20,048 bases of DNA from CF-13 sp035279665. Its GTDB lineage: Bacteria > Chloroflexota > Dormibacteria > CF-121. Where the stretch lies: positions 1 through 20,048 of the forward strand of contig DATEHI010000037.1 of the NCBI GenBank assembly GCA_035279665.1, given 5' to 3'. A model generated the notes under the pieces. The model was given only the letters and a program-made list of their open reading frames with translations, made no database searches and was not told the DNA's origin. A program made the translations under genes and the position numbers. This document shows, one piece after another, positions 15,899-20,048 of the stretch (position 1 is the first letter of the stretch; every line of letters begins with the position of its first letter).

Positions 15899-16240
15899 CT
15901 ATTTGCTCGTGAACTTCGTCTCACCCGCGGATTGCACCGACCAGTTGAACGGCCCCACCTTGCCGCTCGTCGTTCCCGAGGCCGAGTCCAGCATCACGGC
16001 CTTCGTTCCAACCTTGAACTTTGAGGAAAGACCGGCTGAGACTGTCGCCACGGTGAGGCAGGCGACGTTGGCTTGCGGCGGAGGCAGCCAAGTGCAGCCG
16101 GAGATAGCGGCGCTATCCAGGTCACCGTCAACCAGGACGGGTTTGCCGCCGATCGTGAACTTTGTCTGATTGGGAACCACGGTTACCTTGCCCTGATGGG
16201 GACAGGTGATGTTCGCAGCGGACGTGAGCACCTTGGGCAT
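15899..16240 (-). CDS. PAAR-like spike-tip protein (Afp10-like)
   Basis: 113 residues from ATG 16240; its first base is the last base of the preceding stop (TAATG), so the genes are translationally coupled. A longer frame to 16513 is only an antisense/alternate-frame artefact rich in Arg and His. The beta-rich protein carries ITCPHQGKVTVVPNQTKFTI (11-30), IGGKPVLVDGDLDSAAISGC (30-49) and NVACLTV (58-64). The residues Cys13, His15, Cys49 and Cys61 are the set seen in the PAAR-like tips of eCIS clusters and could bind one metal at the point of the spike. It should cap the C-terminal beta-helix of the hub/spike protein encoded just before it, and is the part that first pierces a target membrane. 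Confidence 0.85.
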   Translation of the reverse strand: MPKVLTSAANITCPHQGKVTVVPNQTKFTIGGKPVLVDGDLDSAAISGCTWLPPPQANVACLTVATVSAGLSSKFKVGTKAVMLDSASGTTSGKVGPFNWSVQSAGETKFTSK

Positions 16241-17925
16241 TACTTGACCTCCACCGTCGAAGCGTCGAACGTGATGGATGAACCATTTAAGGTGATGGCG
16301 CCGCTGCCGCCAAGCGTGAGAGTCGCCTTGCCGGTCGTCAGGCTGATGTCCTTTTGATCGGTGGTGATCGTCACCTTGCCGCTGTCGTCGATCGCGATCG
16401 TGGTTCCGCTCTCGTGCTCGATGCTCAGCGTCTTGGCAGTGCTCGGCACAGTCGGCCGATCGCCAACCGTGGTGAGTTTCTGATCGGCGATGAAGACACG
16501 AAGCGCTTTGCACTCGATGACGCGCATCCCGTCCTTGTCGATCAAGTCGTGCACCCCTGCCCCGTCCGGCAGCTTGTTGGTCAATTTCGTCGGCAGGGAC
16601 AGCCAGTAGTCGCCGGGCTCGTTTTTGGGGCGGTCCGCCTTTGGCTTTTCGGCCCAGAGGAAACCCGTGACCACCGCGTCGTTGACGAGGCCGCGATTGT
16701 GGGCCAGCAGGGCCCGCATCCCGGGGTACACCGGAACGATGAGCCCGACCTTGTGCCAGGCGAACGGCGACGCCACGGGCTTGTTGTGGAGCTGGACGGT
16801 CGAGGGGACCTCGACGTTGACGCTGGGCGCGACTTCGTCGGCCGGCGGTGCCTGGCCGTAGTTCAAGGTCGCTACGTGCGTCTGGTTCTTTCCCGGGTCA
16901 TACGCGGTGATCTCGCCGACGTCCGTTCCGGGGTTCCGAACGGCGCGGGTCTCGATCACGTCTCGAAACCGATTGACGAAGCTGTGGGCGCCGCTGGCCG
17001 CCGTCGAGGCCTCGCTCGGTTGCGCGGCGACGACGGTGACGGTACAGGTGTAGCCACTCTTGCTGGAAAAAACCTGCTTGAGGTGATTGATGCGCAGCGG
17101 GCCAGCGATATTGTCTGCTGGATCTGCCGTTCGGAGAAGGACGGTTTGGCCAACCCGCAGGTCCGGGTCGCCCAGGACGGTCACGTTCAGGCTGGTGCGA
17201 GTGGGCGTCGGGATCTGGCCGGAGACCGGCCAGGTCGCAGGATCGTCCTCATCCTCGGTTGCCTGCTGACGGTCGAGGCTGACGATATTCGTGTCGGGCG
17301 CGAAGCTCGCCGGCGTCTTATCGGACCCGATGAGGGCGCCCATGAAGATGGCCTCGTCCCGGACGACAAGTGGCACGGCTGCGCGTTGGGCAATCTGCCG
17401 CAGGGCATCCAGGGCGTTTCCCTGCGTGGTGAGGTCGGTCACCGTCCCCAGCCCTGAAGGTACGTTCTTGACGCTGACCGTCGCCTGGGTGCCGATCGCT
17501 TTCACGATGTCGTTGACCTGGGCCGTTCCCTTTAGGCCCTTGGCGTAATTGAGGGTCAGCAGCCGGTATCCACCCGCTTCCTGACCGTTGATCTCGGTGA
17601 TTAAGCTGCCGTCGTCTCCGACGCGCGTTTGCAACCGGCGGACGACGCCGTTCATCACCGGGGTCAGGCCGAGTCGCTGGCTCGGATTCTCGAAATACCC
17701 AAGGAAGATCGTCACCGTCAGGGGCGACTCCTTGGACTGCTTGCTCTTGAGCGTCTGCACGACGTCCGCGGGGAGATTGACCAGGGTCGCTTTGAACGTG
17801 TCCGCGGAGTCGCCCGCGGTCATCTCCAACGTGATATCCGCGTCGAGGATGTAGTCACCGCCAAAAATGTCGTTGGAAACGGTGACGCCCGGGAAGGCGA
17901 GCTTGTACCAGATTACGATGCCCAT
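16240..17925 (-). CDS. Hub and spike protein, gp27/gp5 (VgrG, Afp8)-like
   Basis: 561 residues; ATG with GGGAGGGG nine bases upstream. Residues 1-330 are gp27/gpD-like (SADTFKATLVNLP at 40-52, GVVRRLQTRV at 93-102, NDIVKAIG at 138-145, GNALDALRQIAQRAAVPLVV at 169-188, the last being the usual signature of gpD-like hubs). Residues 335-430 form an OB-type domain (VGEITAYDPGKNQTHVATLNYG, PVYPGMRALLAHN). Residues 505-561 are a short repetitive beta-helix (SGKVTITTDQKDISLTTGKATLTLGG...) ending in VEVK, which is the spike needle. The architecture is that of VgrG/Afp8, where a trimer makes the central baseplate hub. The gene overlaps the upstream gene by 13 bases. Confidence 0.9.
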   Translation of the reverse strand: MGIVIWYKLAFPGVTVSNDIFGGDYILDADITLEMTAGDSADTFKATLVNLPADVVQTLKSKQSKESPLTVTIFLGYFENPSQRLGLTPVMNGVVRRLQTRVGDDGSLITEINGQEAGGYRLLTLNYAKGLKGTAQVNDIVKAIGTQATVSVKNVPSGLGTVTDLTTQGNALDALRQIAQRAAVPLVVRDEAIFMGALIGSDKTPASFAPDTNIVSLDRQQATEDEDDPATWPVSGQIPTPTRTSLNVTVLGDPDLRVGQTVLLRTADPADNIAGPLRINHLKQVFSSKSGYTCTVTVVAAQPSEASTAASGAHSFVNRFRDVIETRAVRNPGTDVGEITAYDPGKNQTHVATLNYGQAPPADEVAPSVNVEVPSTVQLHNKPVASPFAWHKVGLIVPVYPGMRALLAHNRGLVNDAVVTGFLWAEKPKADRPKNEPGDYWLSLPTKLTNKLPDGAGVHDLIDKDGMRVIECKALRVFIADQKLTTVGDRPTVPSTAKTLSIEHESGTTIAIDDSGKVTITTDQKDISLTTGKATLTLGGSGAITLNGSSITFDASTVEVK

Positions 17926-18287
17926 CGTTCGGCAACCCCTCCCACGACACGGGACCCGAATGCGCCAGCGCCGTTCAGGTTTTGCGGATGGACGAGGATC
18001 TCCTGGAAGAGGAACGCGAGCGGGCTGGTCTCGTACTCGTGGCGAAGCACCAGCTTCCGGCGGAACAGCGGAACGGGCGTCCCGCCCGCTTCTCGTGATA
18101 CGGCCATGACCATGAAGCCGCCGGGCCGGGGGAGTTCAAGAGGTTGGGCGGATCGAAGCAGGCTGCGATCGAGCACGTTCACGTAGAGCGACACGAGATA
18201 GGTGGCAGCGCCGACCGTCATCCGGAACGATTGCGGAAACCCCTCATCAGCCGACACCGGAAGCCGGCGGTACGCGTACGCCGTCAT
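17913..18287 (-). CDS. Small hub-region tail protein, possibly related to phage baseplate plug proteins
   Basis: 124 residues, ATG overlapping the upstream stop (ATGA). A beta-rich stretch FPQSFRMTVGAATYLVSLYV (17-36) is followed by GGFMVMAVSREAGGTPV (56-72), and a conserved-looking VLRHEYETSPLAFLFQEILV in the middle. The pattern recalls the small baseplate plug/DUF6983-like proteins found beside gpD-like hubs in phage tails, but this is a similarity in length, position and beta pattern only. No signal peptide or membrane segment. It sits between an unassigned tail protein and the hub, with 4-base and 13-base overlaps, so it is almost certainly a structural part of the hub. Confidence 0.6.
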   Translation of the reverse strand: MTAYAYRRLPVSADEGFPQSFRMTVGAATYLVSLYVNVLDRSLLRSAQPLELPRPGGFMVMAVSREAGGTPVPLFRRKLVLRHEYETSPLAFLFQEILVHPQNLNGAGAFGSRVVGGVAERWAS

Positions 18288-18802
18288 AGCGGTAGCCCCG
18301 GAGCACGAGGCGCGGATCCCGCGGCCGGAAGCCCGGGAAGCACGGCGGTACCCGCTGCGAGGGCGACGTCGGCGAGCTCGCCGGCGATCATCGCGGCCTT
18401 CGAGCGTGGCACGTGCTGCAGCGTCAGACTGACATCGAGCGCGTCGCGTTTCTGCGTCGACTGGGTGAACCGCAGGTCGGTGATCTGCATGTCGAGGCTG
18501 ATCGTCATCCCGGACACGACGGGAATCCCCGCGACCATCGCCGATGCGGCCGCGGCGACCAGCACGCGCGACGCCAGCGCGAGGGCCTCCAGCTCTTTCT
18601 TCAGCAGCAATCGATCGGGGCCGATCAGAATGGCCTCGATCGCAATCGTCTTCGTGCTCGGCGCCAGCGCCTGGGACCAGCTGCTCCCGGCGACGCGTTC
18701 GATCCGGTAGCCCTCGGTCATGCTCATGCTCTGTACGAACAGCAGCGGGACGGTGCCAACCAGGACCGGGGCGTTGTTAGCCGGGCTGTGCCAGTCACTC
18801 AT
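18284..18802 (-). CDS. Unassigned hub-proximal tail protein, 172 aa
   Basis: ATG overlaps the upstream TGA by 4 bases and its own stop overlaps the next start by 4 bases, so it belongs firmly in the particle gene run. Residues 14-100 show a tail-protein-like pattern (LVGTVPLLFVQSMSMTEGYRI, SSWSQALAPSTKTIAIEAILI); residues 65-95 are helical, and a beta region SGMTISLDMQITDLRF follows. The C-terminal 30 residues are Ala/Pro/Gly-rich and probably disordered. The position, just before the hub, is where LysM/gp53-like (Afp7) or tube-initiator proteins usually sit. No LysM motif is visible. Function is inferred from position only. Confidence 0.55.
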   Translation of the reverse strand: MSDWHSPANNAPVLVGTVPLLFVQSMSMTEGYRIERVAGSSWSQALAPSTKTIAIEAILIGPDRLLLKKELEALALASRVLVAAAASAMVAGIPVVSGMTISLDMQITDLRFTQSTQKRDALDVSLTLQHVPRSKAAMIAGELADVALAAGTAVLPGLPAAGSAPRAPGLPL

Positions 18803-20048
18803 TTCTGGTACGTCCGCAAGTTCTTGCTGTCGAGCCAGGTCCGCAAGGCGGCACGCGCCTTGGCCGGATCAACGCCGTCGGCCTTCAGCCCCGCCTGCAG
18901 CTCCGCCGTGTCGAAGAGATTCAACATCCGCTTACCGAGTCCGTCCAGCTGACCGGCGACGTCGGGGTGATAGAGGTAGAGGAGATCCTGATAATTCGTT
19001 TTCGCGTGGCGCCGCAGGTCGATCAAGATCTCGCCGGTATCGAAGGACGCCTGCACCTGGCCGAGGTTGGTCTTGACCTCGACGTTGACGCGACCGCGAC
19101 CCGGCACATCGGCGACGATGTCCATGACCCGTCCCGGACCAGGGACTTCAAAGGTGAGCGAGGTTGCACCGTACTCGACGGCCAGGGTGCGGGCGGCGTA
19201 GAGCTGGCCCCAGCTTCCCTGCACCGGATTCTCCATCTGCGCGGAGTGCTTGACGTTGCGTCGGAGCATCGCGACCAGGACCTCGTCGAGCTTGTCGATG
19301 TCGTGCGGTGCGATTCGTGACGTTATGTCATGGACGAGCGACAGCAGCTCCTTCCGTTCCGCCGCGCCTCCAAACCGAGAGAGCGCGTCATTCCAGTCGA
19401 GCGAGGCGGTTGCCGTGCCGCCGCCCTCCCCTTCGAGGCGCGCAATCGCCTCGAGCCCGCCTAACTCCTTATCGTCCAACTCCCCGAGCCGCGTGGCGAG
19501 CTCGTCGTGTTCTTTCAGCATTCCTTTGTCGAGGAATTCCTGAAGGTCGTCGAGGATGGTGGTGCACTTGTTCTTCTCCAGCCGTTCCCTGGCCTGCTGC
19601 GCCTTGGTCTGTTCGACCGTTGGTGCCGGCTTTGGCGCCGCTACCGCTTCCGGTGGCAACGTCTCTTTCACCTCAGGCTCGCCGACCTTGGGTGGCTCGG
19701 ACAGTTTGACGCTTTCGCCGGTCTTGAACTCTTCCGCCGGCGGGAGCGCACCCTTACGGGTGGCCGCCTGGCGCCGTGCCTCGGCGATGCGCTCGTGCGC
19801 GCCCTTCATCGAGACGGCGAGCATCGCGCCTTGCAGCCCGGCCCGAACCAGGATGCCGAGGATGCGCGTGTATCGCTCCTGCTGCCAGCGCTTGGTGCCC
19901 TCGTCCGCCCCGTATTGACGGATGAGGTCCTGGCGCTCCTCGTCGGCGTAGGCATCGATCATCTTCAGCTCGCTATAAGTGCCGTATCCGAGGATCAAAA
20001 GGTTCGCCACGTCCATGCCCAAGCCCGTGAGCACCATGACGCGTTGCA
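18799..20048 (-). CDS. C-terminal part of a large protein ending in a PD-(D/E)XK-like nuclease domain (candidate cargo or fused tape measure)
   Basis: The frame stays open to the right edge (an in-frame ATG lies at 20037, codons before it read Gln-Arg-Val), so the N-terminus is probably missing. From that ATG: a hydrophobic/Gly segment GLGMDVANLLILGYGTYSEL (5-24) and IGILVRAGLQGAMLAVS-like helix (60-77), a Pro/Glu/Lys linker (95-145), a charged helical region (145-260), then GSWGQLYAARTL (274-285), MDIVADVPGRGRVNVEVKTN (305-324) and ILIDLRRHAKTNYQDLLYLY. Asp306/Asp310 with Glu320-Val-Lys322 fit the D...E-x-K core of restriction-endonuclease-fold nucleases. The layout of helix-rich body, linker and C-terminal nuclease is that of polymorphic toxins. 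The slot before the hub genes is also that of a tape-measure protein. Confidence 0.6.
   Translation of the reverse strand, partial: QRVMVLTGLGMDVANLLILGYGTYSELKMIDAYADEERQDLIRQYGADEGTKRWQQERYTRILGILVRAGLQGAMLAVSMKGAHERIAEARRQAATRKGALPPAEEFKTGESVKLSEPPKVGEPEVKETLPPEAVAAPKPAPTVEQTKAQQARERLEKNKCTTILDDLQEFLDKGMLKEHDELATRLGELDDKELGGLEAIARLEGEGGGTATASLDWNDALSRFGGAAERKELLSLVHDITSRIAPHDIDKLDEVLVAMLRRNVKHSAQMENPVQGSWGQLYAARTLAVEYGATSLTFEVPGPGRVMDIVADVPGRGRVNVEVKTNLGQVQASFDTGEILIDLRRHAKTNYQDLLYLYHPDVAGQLDGLGKRMLNLFDTAELQAGLKADGVDPAKARAALRTWLDSKNLRTYQK

Noticed and set aside
15889..15924. 12-codon upstream extension of the gp25-like gene
   Set aside because: It is Arg-rich, lies in the end of the PAAR-like gene and lacks a better ribosome-binding site than the AGGAG before ATG 15888.
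16241..16513. N-terminal extension of the PAAR-like gene
   Set aside because: The extension is read through the spike gene in another frame and is low-complexity Arg/His-rich; ATG 16240 has TAATG coupling and gives the normal PAAR-like length.

Overview
The window is a gene-dense, high-GC bacterial segment (about two thirds G+C by eye) with clear Shine-Dalgarno sites, several GTG starts and no gene-free stretch longer than about 190 bases. I cannot place the organism firmly. Base composition and the uncharacterised flanking genes would fit Chloroflexota or another high-GC, soil-type lineage. No tRNA, rRNA, CRISPR, transposase, integrase or capsid gene is visible.

Layout. Bases 1-1056 hold two plus-strand genes of unknown function. 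Bases 1062-2387 (minus) hold a degenerate single-domain response-regulator receiver and a serine alpha/beta hydrolase. A five-helix membrane protein lies at 2484-3020 (plus). From the right edge down to 3041, everything is on the minus strand and nearly gapless. This part is dominated by the baseplate, spike and fibre end of a contractile injection system: an extracellular contractile injection system (eCIS, Afp/PVC-like) or a related phage-tail particle.

Minus-strand order, in the direction of transcription: the C-terminal part of a large protein ending in a PD-(D/E)XK-like nuclease domain (18799-right edge); two small hub-region proteins (18284-18802, 17913-18287); a gp27/gp5-type hub and spike (16240-17925); a PAAR-like spike tip with a Cys/His set (15899-16240); a gp25-like wedge protein (15499-15888); a baseplate J-like wedge protein (14184-15494); a 1378-residue baseplate-associated mosaic carrying a LamG domain, two Hedgehog-N/DD-peptidase-like domains and a seven-bladed YVTN-type propeller (10051-14187); a trimeric-fibre-like protein starting with Met followed by 24 glycines (8495-10048); a small coiled coil (8250-8474); a membrane-inserted KAP-type P-loop NTPase (5568-8240); a free-standing LuxR-type HTH (5352-5567); and a cytosolic-looking HE-motif protein with a C-terminal seven-bladed PLL-type lectin propeller (3041-5170). 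Sheath, tube, sheath-associated AAA+ ATPase and cap genes are not in view and would be expected beyond the right edge.

How the genes may work together (inference): hub, spike, PAAR tip, gp25 and J would build the baseplate; the 1378-residue mosaic and the poly-Gly fibre would provide target contact and possibly a cell-wall-cutting activity. The nuclease-ended protein and the HE-motif/lectin protein are candidate cargo. The KAP/coiled-coil/HTH trio may anchor or control the particle. The most unusual single item is the Hedgehog-like domain with a complete zinc-site signature inside a baseplate protein.
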